Source: Siphonodentalium dalli
Lineage: Eukaryota; Mollusca; Scaphopoda; Gadilida; Siphonodentaliidae
Length of the DNA stretch: 64,000 bases
Reading direction: 5' to 3'
Assembly: GCA_032622095.1 (NCBI GenBank)
Contig: CP136062.1
Coordinates: forward strand, 158,840,875-158,904,874
Shown here piece by piece: positions 38,725-50,634 of the stretch (position 1 is its first letter; the number at the start of each line of letters is the position of its first letter). The notes under the pieces are model-generated. The model did not search any database. It was not told the origin of the DNA and saw only the letters and a program-made list of their open reading frames with translations. The translations under genes and the position numbers were made by a program.

Positions 38725-41188
38725 GTTAGTTCACCCAGTTACCACATATTAAACTTTTATGTTTTACTAACAACGATATTGTTCTGTACATTAGTTTTTC
38801 CCAGATAGGATTAAGAGAAGTTTTTAAAAGGGTGAATGGATATTTGGAGTGGTTGTATTAAAACACTGACATATAACTCACCTTATATACACAGGTACTT
38901 CAATTATTTTAATCTCCATATATTTCTAAGAACAATTTCGATGATGTTATCTTTCTCCAATGTTTACCTGTTTTACTGGACTTTGATTGATAATGTAACA
39001 GAACTGTCCCAATGTTGACATAACTCTCGTTTTGACACACGGAATCTGGTCGTTGGAGTGTTATTTTTAATAGAAATAATAACATTTCTGATCTATGTGT
39101 GGCATAATGAGCAGTTCTGTGAAGACACGAGTACCTTAAATTGTTCATGTTAATTATATCAAAGCAAAATATTCATTGTTTGTTATTTTTTAATGATAAT
39201 TTGTGATGTTAATAGTTAAGAGTATGATTATGTAACAAAATCAAATGACCTCACCCTGCTCTTTCATATTATGTTTACTTACGGTCATATTAAGGGATAT
39301 GTTTTCTTAACATTACAGTATCCCACACACATTTCATAGATGTTTGAAAAGGGGGGATATTTGAAGTGGCTGTATTAAAACTCATAGTAACACAGGAGAG
39401 ACTATTTTGTGAATAAGGTTATTAATACTGTGTGGGGATCAATAACAAAGGGGTGTGTAGCCTATATATGTAGGCTGATGAACTGATAGACATCAACGTA
39501 GTAGAACAAGATAGTCCATGTTGTTTGAGGCTCAATAACCAGTGAGTGGTGGTATATGTGGTTGTTGCTCAGCTCACGAGATTCGCAATTCAAGCATTCA
39601 AAATATAGTAATAATTTTATTGAAATGTCTCGTCTCATAAATTTTTAGACAAATTAATCTCTGCTTGGCCAATTGCTAAATTTGGTCGTCGAATAAGTGT
39701 GTTCATATGCCATGTCCTCAATGATGATACTTTATTTACAGACGTTCATGCGCATTACTATTCGTGTTATATCAATGTTGCCAACACATGCGTCCCTTAA
39801 ATATTTCATGTTAATAGATTATTGAAAACTATTCATATATATCTTTATTTCCTCCATCTAGGAGAGTATGGTTTACAAAATTATAACATAGTAATATAGA
39901 AAGGAAAATAGATAATTATTCCCGCCACTATGAGGCACAAGCACTCACCCAAACAACCTTGCACGGGCACACAATCTCATCAGCATGCATCCTAATCCAT
40001 GTATACACATATACATACAAAAGTATATACATACATACACACGCACACCCTCTCTCACACATAAACACCCTTACATACACACATGTATACATACGTCCGT
40101 ACAACATAAATATAAACCTTATTTACACTGGTGCACAATCATGTTGTGGGGTTAAGGAGACGATCACTCGATCTTTTCGACAATCCCGGGTGCTTTGCGC
40201 CCACCCACTCTCTCATGCACAATCATACTTATGCACACACAGGCGCGCACACAAGCGTCCACTTACACGCGCACACATATATATACTCAACTACAAAAAC
40301 AACGAACAAAATGTACCTGGATTGATGCCCAGTATTTTTGTATAAGAAAATGCCTATAAGGTACCGTCCCTTAGTTGATTACTACCACACATGCAGGCAA
40401 ACATTCACAAGAGATATGCAGGACATGCCGAAACACGGAATTCACGGGGAACTGAATGAAAGATAATCGACTTGAGTTAGTCAGTTTATAGTAAAAGTGG
40501 TCAAATGTTCACCAGTAATTTAAGTAAACTCACACTTTTCTCAATATAACTCATAACAATTTAGACACGGAATGGGCAGGAGCCGGGACCAGAGAATCAA
40601 CTCGATCGGCGGCGGGTGGATATTCTAGTTAAGAACGTGCGTGTATCAGTATCTACAGATCTACAGTTCTGATTAAGATATATGTGTGTCTGATTGACGT
40701 CAAAATATTCATAGTTTATTTGTTAATTTAAATGGTTAAGAGCATGATTGCAATTACAAAAATATCAAATGGCCACACTTCTCAACCATGTGCATGGAAT
40801 CTATGTGGGCTTTATTGTCTTTATATGTGGTCATAATAGAGATATGTTTTCTGTATATTATCCCACACATTATCCCACACATTAACCCACACATTTTACT
40901 CTTTTTTAATTAGTTGTCGAACGAGCATTGTCATTTTTTTGTTGATTTTAGTGCCACTTTCATGTAAACTTAGTTTCTCCATCGTCATATGGTTAAGTTG
41001 ACTAGTAGTTGGAAGTTTTTCTCTTTCTCGTATATGTTAGTATCAGCTTACAACCATAAACTGTTTCTATTATCATGTATGTTTTTTTAAACTGTTAACA
41101 TTCACATGCGGATGGTTTTACATGTTATGTATGTATTTTACTATTGCAATATTATGGTACCTTGTCTAATGTCGAGTTTGTACTGTAG
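38725..41188 (+). other. Hybrid intron between the last A exon and the first B exon
   Basis: As far as about 40664 this is the same intron that follows exon A in every 7.4-kb unit. At CAGATCTAC it switches abruptly to other sequence (AGTTCTGATTAAG...) leading to exon B. The following 200 bp (AATATTCATAGTTTATTTG, then GGTTAAGAGCATGATTG and ATCAAATGGCC) is a diverged relative of the post-A intron around 39165-39250, so the A and B introns share an older origin. Near 40859-40895 TATCCCACACAT is repeated three times with small changes. No exon is seen. Confidence 0.7.
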
Positions 41189-41404
41189 TTAATGGCAACT
41201 GGGGTGAATGGAAACCCGTCCAACCAAAAGGAGCGGGATATGACACGGAAGATCCAAGCGACAAACACATGTGTAGTGCTAAATGTGGAGGTGGAGTTAA
41301 GAAATGGGTCCGAACTTGTAACAAACCAGCACCATCGAATGGTGGGACAGCTTGTGAGGGAAGGACGAAGAAATTAAGACCATGCAATACTAAGCCTTGT
41401 CAAG
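41189..41404 (+). CDS. TSP1 domain exon B, unit 7
   Basis: 216 nt, phase 1/1, acceptor GTTTGTACTGTAG|TT, donor CAAG|GTTTGT. It encodes NGNWGEWKPVQPKGAGYD, an acidic stretch TEDPSDKHM, then CSAKCGGGVKKWVRTCNKPA, NGGTACEG and CNTKPCQ. It is paralogous to exon A: same insertion length between WxxW and the first Cys, same CSAKCGGG, same NKPAP..NGG. The loop differs, being acidic with Lys rather than Gly/Asn-rich. WGEW could be C-mannosylated, and CSAKC again lacks the O-fucose Ser/Thr. It should splice onto exon A of unit 6. Confidence 0.86.
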
Positions 41405-41878
41405 GTTTGTTTACTACAATCCGTTATGGTCCATCAAGTTTTGTAAAGGTTGCAAAATTAATGCTTGGAGTGGCTGTGTGGGCAGCTACCGACGATAAAT
41501 ACCCGAACAGACAAATAGGATTAACTGTAAACAATATTATTTATCATTAGTGAGGGACGAAAAGTGTTATAAATAATTATTTTTACCAATGCAAATTTTA
41601 AAGTACATTGCTTTTTCTGACTGTCGTTTTTAACCAGTCGATTAACTATCGAAGGGCATTTTCAGATCTGTTCTGTCCATTGGGTAATTTGTTAGCTACT
41701 TTTGAAAGCGTTTAAAAAATATTATAAACCCACTTGCCAAACATGTTGGCAAATGATTTCTTTTACCAAATGTAATTACGTTTTGTTATTGACAAGTTTG
41801 TTTTTGTCATTTTGCAATTTTGGTAATTGCCAGTACAACCCTTTGGAATAAGCTAAATGGTTACCAACCTAATTTCAG

Positions 41879-41927
41879 CCAATGGTCGCTGGACTGTCTG
41901 ACTACGATACATTATTGCGGCTTATAG
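41879..41927 (+). pseudogene. Decayed exon C' (unit 7)
   Basis: It keeps exon C's acceptor (CCAACCTAATTTCAG) and start (AATGGTCGCTGGACTG). It has lost about 8 bp at the second Trp codon, so the frame meets TGA at once, and it breaks after GCGGCTTA, where exon C continues with the coding loop. Beyond that point it is fused to the intron that precedes a B-type exon (TTTTTCATGTTATGTATG). The cysteine-bearing part is gone. Confidence 0.75.
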
Positions 41928-42001
41928 GTTTTTCATGTTATGTATGTATTTTACCATTGCAATATTCTGGTACCTTGTCTAATGTCCATTTTGTACTGTA
42001 G

Positions 42002-42156
42002 TTAATGGCAACTGGGGTGAATGGAAACCCGTCCAGCCAAAATGAGCGGGATATGACACGGAAGATCCAAGCTACGAACACATGTGTAGTGCTAAATGTG
42101 GAGGTGGGGTTAAGAAATGGGTCCGAACTTGTAACAAACCAGCACAATCGAATGGT
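42002..42156 (+). pseudogene. Decayed exon B2 with nonsense codon (unit 7)
   Basis: A B-type TSR exon with an intact acceptor (TTTTGTACTGTAG|TT). The Lys-Gly of QPKG has become Lys-stop (AAATGA). After AATGG the 3' third (the last two cysteines and the donor) is replaced by CGCTTAGAGGTTTTTC, sequence like the end of relic C'. The rest still reads as TSR. If spliced in, it would truncate the protein. A weak donor (AGAG|GTTTTT) follows, so use as a poison exon is conceivable but unproven. Confidence 0.8.
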
Positions 42157-42238
42157 CGCTTAGAGGTTTTTCATGTTATGTATGTATTTTACTATTGCAA
42201 TATTATGGTACCGTGCTAATGTCAATTTTGTACTGTAG

Positions 42239-42457
42239 CTGACGGCAATTGGGGTGAATGGAAACCCGTCCAGCCGAAAGGAGTGGGGTACGACGACACT
42301 GAGGATCCTGACGACGAACACATGTGTAGTGCTAAATGTGGAGGTGGGATTAAGAAATGGGTCCGAACTTGCAACAAACCAGCGCTATCGAACGGTGGGG
42401 CCGCTTGTAAAGGAAGGTCGAAGAAATTAAGACCATGCAACACTAAGCCTTGTCAAG
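42239..42457 (+). CDS. TSP1 domain exon B3, unit 7
   Basis: 219 nt, phase 1/1, acceptor TTTTGTACTGTAG|CT, donor CAAG|GTTTGT. It encodes DGNWGEWKPVQPKGVGYD, the acidic DTEDPDDEHM, CSAKCGGGIKKWVRTCNKPA, then NGGAACKG and CNTKPCQ. It is one codon longer than B, through an extra Asp in the acidic loop. It also differs at CKGRSKK and PALSNGG. The protein is identical in all three copies, whereas the B copies vary. Confidence 0.86.
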
Positions 42458-45153
42458 GTTTGTTTACCGCAATTAGTTATGGTCCATCAATTTTGTAAAG
42501 GTGGCAAAATTATTGCTTATTATTATATCACTGTGTGATATAGCCTTGGAGGTCTGTGCAGACAGCTACCAACGATAGTTTCCGGAACAGACAAAGATAA
42601 TTAACTGAACAAAATACTGTTGTCATTAGTGAGAGACGAACGGTATGTTATAAACAATTACTTTTACCAATGCAAATTATACAGAGCATTGCTTTTTGTG
42701 ACTCGTATTTAACCACATTCAATTAACTATCAATGGATCTTTGCAGATTTGTTTTATCCACCGAATAATTTGTTAGCGACTGTTGACGGCGTTTAAACAA
42801 ATTTATAAAAACATTTTACCAAATGTAATTATGTTTTGCCATCGACAAGTTTGTTTTTTGCCACTGGCAATTTTGGTAATTGCCAGCGCAACCTTGTATA
42901 ATAAGCTAAAGTTATCTTTCTCCAATGTTTACCCGTTTTACTGGACTTTGATTGATAATGTAACAGAACTGTCCCAATGTTGACATAACTCTCGTTTTGA
43001 CACACGGAATCTGGTCGTTGGAGTGTTATTTTTAATAGAAATAATAACATTTCTGATCTATGTGTGGCATAATGAGCAGTTCTGTGAAGACACGAGTACC
43101 TTAAATTGTTCATGTTAATTATATCAAAGCAAAATATTCATTGTTTGTTATTTTTTAATGATAATTTGTGATGTTAATAGTTAAGAGTATGATTATGTAA
43201 CAAAATCAAATGACCTCACCCTGCTCTTTCATATTATGTTTACTTATGGTCATATTAAGGGATATGTTTTCTTAACATTACAGTATCCCACACACATTTC
43301 ATAGATGTTTGAAAAGGGGGGATATTTGAAGTGGCTGTATTAAAACTCATAGTAACACAGGAGAGACTATTTTGTGAATAAGGTTATTCATACTGTGTGG
43401 GGATCAATAACAAAGGGGTGTGTAGCCTATATTTGAAGGCTGATGAACTGATAGACATCAACGTAGTAGAACAAGATAGTTCATGTTGTTTGAGGCTCAA
43501 TAACCAGTGAGTGGTGGTATATGTGGTTGTTGCTCAGCTCACGAGATTCGCAATTCAAGCATTCAAAATATAGTAATAATTTTATTGAAATGTCTCGTCT
43601 CATAAATTTTTAGACAAATTAATCTGTGCTTGGCCAATTGCTGAATTTGGTCGTCGAATAAGTGTGTTCATATGCCATGTCCTCAATGATGATACTTTCT
43701 TTACAGACGTTCATGCGCATTAGTATTCGTGTTATATCAATGTTGCCAACACATGCGTCCCTTAAATATTTCATGTTAATAGATTATTGCAAAATATTCA
43801 TATATATCTTTATTTCCTCCATCTAGAAGAGTATGGTTTACAAAATTATAACATAGTAATATAGAAAGGAAAATAGATAATTATTCCCGCCACTATGAGG
43901 CACAAGCACTCATCCAAACAACCTTGCACGGGCACACAATCTCATCAGCATGCATCCTAATCCATGTATACACATATACATACAAAAGTATATACACACA
44001 TACACACGCACACCCTCCCTCGCACATAAACACCCTTACATACACACATGTATTCATACGTCCGTACAACACAAATATAAACCTTATTTACACTGGTGCA
44101 CAATCATATTGTGGGGTTAAGGAGACGATCACTCGATCTTTTCGACCATCCCGGGCGCTTTGCGCCCACCCACTCTCTCATGCACAATCATACTTATGCA
44201 CACACAGGCGCGCACACAAGCGTCCACTTACACGCGTGCACATATATATACTCAACTACAAAAACAACGAACAAAATGTACCTGGATTGATGCCCAGTAT
44301 TTTTGTATAAGAAAATGCCTATAAGGTACCGTCCCTTAGTTGATTACTACCACACATGCAGGCAAACATTCACAAGAGATATGCAGGACATGCCGAAACA
44401 CGGAATTCACGGGGAACTGAATGAAAGAGAATCGACTTGAGTTAGTCAGTTTATAGTAAAAGTGGTCAAATGTTCACCAGTAATTTAAGTAAACTCACAC
44501 TTTTCTCAATATAACTCATAACAATTTAGACACGGAATGGGCAGGAGCCGGGACCAGAGAATCAACTCGAACGGCGGCGGGTGGATATTCTAGTTAAGAA
44601 CGTGCGTGTATCAGTATCTACAGATCTACAGTTCTGATTAAGATATATGTGTGTCTGATTGACGTCAAAATATTCATAGTTTATTTGTTAATTTAAATGG
44701 TTAAGAGCATGATTGCAATTACAAAAATATCAAATGGCCACACTTCTCAACCATGTGCATGGAATCTATGTGGGCTTTATTGTGTTTATATGTGGTCATA
44801 ATAGAGATATGTTTTCTGTATATTATCCCACACATTATCCCACACATTAACCCACACATTTTATTCTTTTTTAATTAGTTGTCGAACGAGCATTGTCATT
44901 TTTTTGTTGATTTTAGTGCCACTTTCATGTAAACTTAGTTTCTCCATCGTCATATGGTTAAGTTGACTAGTAGTTGGAAGTTTTTCTCTTTCTCGTATAT
45001 GTTAGTATCAGCTTACGACCATAAACTGTTTCTATTATCATGTATGTTTTTTTAAACTGTTAACATTCACATGCGGATGGTTTTACATGGTATGTATGTA
45101 TTTTACTATTGCAATATTATGGTACCTTGTCTAATGTCGAGTTTATACTGTAG

Positions 45154-45369
45154 TTAATGGCAACTGGGGTGAATGGAAACCCGTCCAACCAAAAGGAGCG
45201 GGATATGACACGGAAGATCCAAGCGACAAACACATGTGTAGTGCTAAATGTGGAGGTGGAGTTAAGAAATGGGTCCGAACTTGTAACAAACCAGCACCAT
45301 CGAATGGTGGGACAGCTTGTGAGGGAAGGACGAAGAAATTAAGACCATGCAATACTAAGCCTTGTCACG
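45154..45369 (+). CDS. TSP1 domain exon B, unit 8
   Basis: As the unit 7 copy, except that the last full codon is CAC (His) instead of CAA (Gln), giving CACG|GTTTGT at the donor. Position -2 of the donor is therefore C rather than A, which may weaken the site slightly. Confidence 0.85.
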
Positions 45370-45843
45370 GTTTGTTTACTACAATCCGTTATGGTCCATC
45401 AAGTTTTGTAAAGGTTGCAAAATTAATGCTTGGAGTGGCTGTGTGGGCAACTACCGACGATAAATACCCGAACAGACAAATAGGATTAACTGTAAACAAT
45501 ATTATTTATCATTAGTGAGGGACGAAAAGTGTTATAAATAATTATTTTTACCAATGCAAATTTTAAAGTACATTGCTTTTTCTGACTGTCGTTTTTAACC
45601 AGTCGATTAACTATCGAAGGGCATTTTCAGATCTGTTCTGTCCATTGGGTAATTTGTTAGATACTTTTGAAAGCGTTTAAAAAATATTATAAACCCACTT
45701 GCCAAACATGTTGGCAAATGATTTCTTTTACCAAATGTAATTACGTTTTGTTATTGACAAGTTTGTTTTTGTCATTTTGCAATTTTGGTAATTGCCAGTA
45801 CAACCCTTTGGAATAAGCTAAATGGTTACCAACCTAATTTCAG

Positions 45844-45892
45844 CCAATGGTCGCTGGACTGTCTGACTACGATACATTATTGCGGCTTAGAG
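45844..45892 (+). pseudogene. Decayed exon C' (unit 8)
   Basis: Same lesion as in unit 7; ends GCGGCTTAGAGG. Confidence 0.74.
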
Positions 45893-45966
45893 GTTTTTCA
45901 TGTTATGTATGTATTTTACCATTGCAATATTCTGGTACCTTGTCTAATGTCCATTTTGTACTGTAG

Positions 45967-46121
45967 TTAATGGCAACTGGGGTGAATGGAAACCCGTCCA
46001 GCCAAAATGAGCGGGATATAACACGGAAGATCCAAGCTACGAACACATGTGTAGTGCTAAATGTGGAGGTGGGGTTAAGAAATGGGTCCGAACTTGTAAC
46101 AAACCAGCACAATCGAATGGT
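45967..46121 (+). pseudogene. Decayed exon B2 (unit 8)
   Basis: Same TGA and truncation as unit 7, plus ATA for ATG in GATATAACAC and CCCTTAGGGG at the break. Confidence 0.8.
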
Positions 46122-46203
46122 CCCTTAGGGGTTTTTCATGTTATGTATGTATTTTACTATTGCAATATTATGGTACCGTGCTAATGTCAATTTTGTACTG
46201 TAG

Positions 46204-46422
46204 CTGACGGCAATTGGGGTGAATGGAAACCCGTCCAGCCGAAAGGAGTGGGGTACGACGACACTGAGGATCCTGACGACGAACACATGTGTAGTGCTAA
46301 ATGTGGAGGTGGGATTAAGAAATGGGTCCGAACTTGCAACAAACCAGCGCTATCGAACGGTGGGGCCGCTTGTAAAGGAAGGTCGAAGAAATTAAGACCA
46401 TGCAACACTAAGCCTTGTCAAG
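46204..46422 (+). CDS. TSP1 domain exon B3, unit 8
   Basis: Encoded protein identical to B3 of unit 7, with intact splice sites. Confidence 0.86.
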
Positions 46423-49243
46423 GTTTGTTTACCGCAATTAGTTATGGTCCATCAATTTTGTAAAGGTGGCAAAATTATTGCTTATTATTATATCACTGTG
46501 TGATATAGCCTTGGAGGTCTGTGCAGACAGCTACCAACGATAGTTTCCGGAACAGACAAAGATAATTAACTGAAAAAAATACTGTTGTCATTAGTGAGAG
46601 ACGAACGGTATGTTATAAACAATTACTTTTACCAATGCAAATTATACAGAGCATTGCTTTTTGTGACTCGTATTTAACCACATTCAATTAACTATCAATG
46701 GATCTTTGCAGATTTGTTTTATCCACCGAATAATTTGTTAGCGACTGTTGAAGGCGTTTAAACAAATTTATAAAAACATTTTACCAAATGTAATTATGTT
46801 TTGCCATCGACAAGTTTGTTTTTTGCCACTGGCAATTTTGGTAATTGCCACCGCAACCTTGTATAATAAGCTAAAGTTATCTTTCTCCAATGTTTACCTG
46901 TTTTACTGGACTTTGATTGATAATGTAACAGAACTGTCCCAATGTTGACATAACTCTCGTTTTGACACACGGAATCTGGTCGTTGGAGTGTTATTTTTAA
47001 TAGAAATAATAACATTTCTGATCTATGTGTGGCATAATGAGCAGTTCTGTGAAGACACGAGTACCTTAAATTGTTCATGTTAATTATATCAAAGCAAAAT
47101 ATTCATTGTTTGTTATTTTTTAATGATAATTTGTGATGTTAATAGTTAAGACTATGATTATGTAACAAAATCAAATGACCTCACCCTGCTCTTTCATATT
47201 ATGTTTACTTATGGTCATATTAAGGGATATGTTTTCTTAACATTACAGTATCCCACACACATTTCATAGATGTTTGAAAAGGGGGGATATTTGAAGTGGC
47301 TGTATTAAAACTCATAGTAACACAGGAGAGACTATTTTGTGAATAAGGTTATTCATACTGTGTGGGGATCAATAACAAAGGGGTGTGTAGCCTATATTTG
47401 TAGGCTGATGAACTGATAGACATCAACGTAGTAGAACAAGATAGTTCATGTTGTTTGAGGCTCAATAACCAGTGAGTGGTGGTATATGTGGTTGTTGCTC
47501 AGCTCACGAGATTCGCAATTCAAGCATTCAAAATATAGTAATAATTTTATTGAAATGTCTCGTCTCATAAATTTTTAGACAAATTAATCTGTGCTTGGCC
47601 AATTGCTGAATTTGGTCGTCGAATAAGTGTGTTCATATGCCATGTCCTCAATGATGATACTTTCTTTACAGACGTTCATGCGCATTAGTATTCGTGTTAT
47701 ATCAATGTTGCCAACACATGCGTCCCTTAAATATTTCATGTTAATAGATTATTGCAAAATATTCATATATATCTTTATTTCCTCCATCTAGAAGAGTATG
47801 GTTTACAAAATTATAACATAGTAATATAGAAAGGAAAATAGATAATTATTCCCGCCACTATGAGGCACAAGCACTCATCCAAACAACCTTGCACGGGCAC
47901 ACAATCTCATCAGCATGCATCCTAATCCATGTATACACATATACATACAAAAGTATATACACACATACACACGCACACCCTCCCTCACACATAAACACCC
48001 TTACATACACACATGTATTTATACGTCCGTACAACACAAATATAAATCTTATTTACACTGGTGCACAATCATATTGTGGGGTTAAGGAGACGATCACTCG
48101 ATCTTTTCGACCATCCCGGGCGCTTTGCGCCCACCCACTCTCTCATGCACAATCATACTTATGCACACACAGGCGCGCACACAAGCGTCCACTTACACGC
48201 GCACACATATATATGCTCAACTACAAAAACAACGAACAAAATATACCTGGATTGATGCCCAGTATTTTTGTATAAGAAAATGCCTATAAGGTACCGTCCC
48301 TTAGTTGATTACTACCACACATGCAGGCAAACATTCACAAGAGATATGCAGGACATGCCGAAACACGGAATTCACGGGGAACTGAATGAAAGAGAATCGA
48401 CTTGAGTTAGTCAGTTTATAGTAAAAGTGGTCAAATGTTTACCAGTAATTTAAGTAAACTCACACTTTTCTCAATATAACTCATAACAATTTAGACACGG
48501 AATGGGCAGGAGCCGGGACCAGAGAATCATTTTGCACCAATACCACTTAATCAACTCGAACGGCGGCGGGTGGATATTCTAGTTACGAACGTGCGTGTAT
48601 CAGTATCTACAGATCTACAGTTCTGATTAAGATATATGTGTGTCTGATTGACGTCAAAATATTCATAGTTTATTTGTTAATTTAAATGGTTAAGAGCATG
48701 ATTGCAATTACAAAAATATCAAATGGCCACACTTCTCAACCATGTGCATGGAATCTATGTGGGCTTTATTGTGTTTATATATGGTCATAATAGAGATATG
48801 TTTTCTGTATATTATCCCACACATTATCCCACACATTAACCCACACATTTTACTCGTTTTTAATTAGTTGTCGAACGAGCATTGTCATTTTTTTGTTGAT
48901 TTTAGTGCCACTTTCATGTAAACTTAGTTTCTCCATCGTCATATGGTTAAGTTGACTAGTAGTTGGAAGTTTTTCTCTTTCTCGTATATGATAGTATCAG
49001 CTTACAACCATAAACTGTTTCTATTATCATGTATGTTTTTTTAAACTGTTAACATTCACATGCGGATGGTTTTACATGTTATGTATGTATAAACCCACTT
49101 GCCAAACATGTTGGCAAATGATTTCTTTTACCAAATGTAATTACGTTTTGTTATTGACAAGTTTGTTTTTGTCATTTTGCAATTTTGGTAATTGCCAGTA
49201 CAACCCTTTGGAATAAGCTAAATGGTTACCAACCTAATTTCAG

Positions 49244-49292
49244 CCAATGGTCGCTGGACTGTCTGACTACGATACATTATTGCGGCTTAGAG
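49244..49292 (+). pseudogene. Decayed exon C' (unit 9, first copy)
   Basis: Same lesion; here it is followed by an intact B exon rather than by B2. Confidence 0.74.
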
Positions 49293-49366
49293 GTTTTTCA
49301 TGTTATGTGTGTATTTTACCATTGCAATATTCTGGTACCTTGTCTAATGTCCATTTTGTACTGTAG

Positions 49367-49582
49367 TTAATGGCCACTGGAGTGAATGGAAACCCGTCCA
49401 GCCAAAAGGAGTGGGATATGACACGGAAGATCCAAACGACAAACACATGTGTAGTGCTAAATGTGGAGGTGGAGTTAAGAAATGGGTCCGAACTTGTAAC
49501 AAACCAGCACCATCGAATGGTGGAACAGCTTGTGAGGGAAGGTCGAAGAAATTAAGACCATGCAATACTAAGCCTTGTCAAG
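49367..49582 (+). CDS. TSP1 domain exon B, unit 9 (variant)
   Basis: Intact, with several replacements: NGHWSEW for NGNWGEW, KGVGYD for KGAGYD, DPNDKHM for DPSDKHM, and GRSKK for GRTKK. It lies directly downstream of a C' relic, in the position occupied by the nonsense relic B2 in units 7 and 8. It may therefore represent the intact ancestor of B2 or a converted copy. Confidence 0.86.
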
Positions 49583-50055
49583 GTTTGTTTACTACAATCC
49601 GTTATGGTCCATCAAGTTTTGTAAAGGTTGCCAAATTAATGCTTGGAGTGGCTGTGTGGGCAGCTACCGACGATAAATACCCGAACAGACAAATAGGATT
49701 AACTGTAAACAATATTGTTATCATTAGTGAGGGACGAAAAGTGTTATAAATAATTATTTTTACCAATGCAAATTTTAAAGAACATTGCTTTTTCTGACTG
49801 TCGTTTTTAACAAGTCGACTAACTATCGAAGGGCATTTTCAGATCTGTTCTGTACATTGGGTAATTTGTTAGCTACTTTTGAAAGCGTTTAAAAACAATT
49901 ATAAACCCACTTGCCAAACATGTTGGCAAATGATTTCTTTTACCAAATGTAATTACGTTTTGTTATTGACAAGTTTGTTTTTGTCATTTTGCAATTTTGG
50001 TAATTGCCAGTACAACCCTTTGGAATAAGCTAAATGGTTACCAACCTAATTTCAG

Positions 50056-50104
50056 CCAATGGTCGCTGGACTGTCTGACTACGATACATTATTGCGGCTT
50101 AGAG
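50056..50104 (+). pseudogene. Decayed exon C' (unit 9, second copy)
   Basis: Same lesion; followed by relic B2 at 50179. Confidence 0.74.
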
Positions 50105-50178
50105 GTTTTTCATGTTATGTATGTATTTTACCATTGCAATATTCTGGTACCTTGTCTAATGTCCATTTTGTACTGTAG

Positions 50179-50333
50179 TTAATGGCAACTGGGGTGAATG
50201 GAAACCCGTCCAGCCAAAATGAGCGGGATATGACACGGAAGATCCAAGCTACGAACACATGTGTAGTGCTAAATGTGGAGGTGGGGTTAAGAAATGGGTC
50301 CGAACTTGTAACAAACCAGCACAATCGAATGGT
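50179..50333 (+). pseudogene. Decayed exon B2 (unit 9)
   Basis: Same TGA and truncation as unit 7. Confidence 0.8.
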
Positions 50334-50415
50334 CGCTTAGAGGTTTTTCATGTTATGTATGTATTTTACTATTGCAATATTATGGTACCGTGCTAATGTC
50401 AATTTTGTACTGTAG

Positions 50416-50634
50416 CTGACGGCAATTGGGGTGAATGGAAACCCGTCCAGCCGAAAGGAGTGGGGTACGACGACACTGAGGATCCTGACGACGAACACAT
50501 GTGTAGTGCTAAATGTGGAGGTGGGATTAAGAAATGGGTCCGAACTTGCAACAAACCAGCGCTATCGAACGGTGGGGCCGCTTGTAAAGGAAGGTCGAAG
50601 AAATTAAGACCATGCAACACTAAGCCTTGTCAAG
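50416..50634 (+). CDS. TSP1 domain exon B3, unit 9
   Basis: Encoded protein identical to B3 of unit 7. The next intact exon is C at 51109, after an intron of about 474 nt. Confidence 0.86.

Larger units (their letters stand above)
37176..38944 (+). repeat. Unit 6, partial 7.4-kb unit leading into the shorter array
   Basis: Begins like the others, but with small deletions near the anchor (GTCCGAGTTG for GTCCCGAGTTG, and loss of AAATTTCCC near 37214). It is the most diverged A-bearing unit, with changes in exon A itself. Homology to the 7.4-kb unit continues into the next block as far as about 40664 and then stops, so hairpin, L exon and right half are absent. Confidence 0.9.
38945..42909 (+). 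repeat. 3.965-kb tandem unit 7 (B, C', B2, B3)
   Basis: First of the shorter units. It starts at GTTATCTTTCTCC inside the post-A intron and ends where AAGCTAAA is joined to the same GTTATC sequence of the next copy (42909/42910). Its first 1.7 kb is 7.4-kb-unit intron with the CA-rich tract; after about 40664 it switches to sequence carrying exon B (41189), relics C' (41879) and B2 (42002), and exon B3 (42239). It lacks the hairpin and linker exon. Confidence 0.93.
42910..46874 (+). repeat. 3.965-kb tandem unit 8
   Basis: Exactly 3965 bp after unit 7, with the same content: B at 45154, C' at 45844, B2 at 45967 and B3 at 46204. With unit 7 it shares a deletion that turns AATCATTTTGC...TTAATCAACTCG into AATCAACTCG near 44563. 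Confidence 0.93.

Noticed and set aside
41166-41387. 73-codon minus-strand frame (and equivalents) opposite exon B
   Set aside because: It lies antisense to a well-supported TSR exon and is explained by that exon's codon composition.
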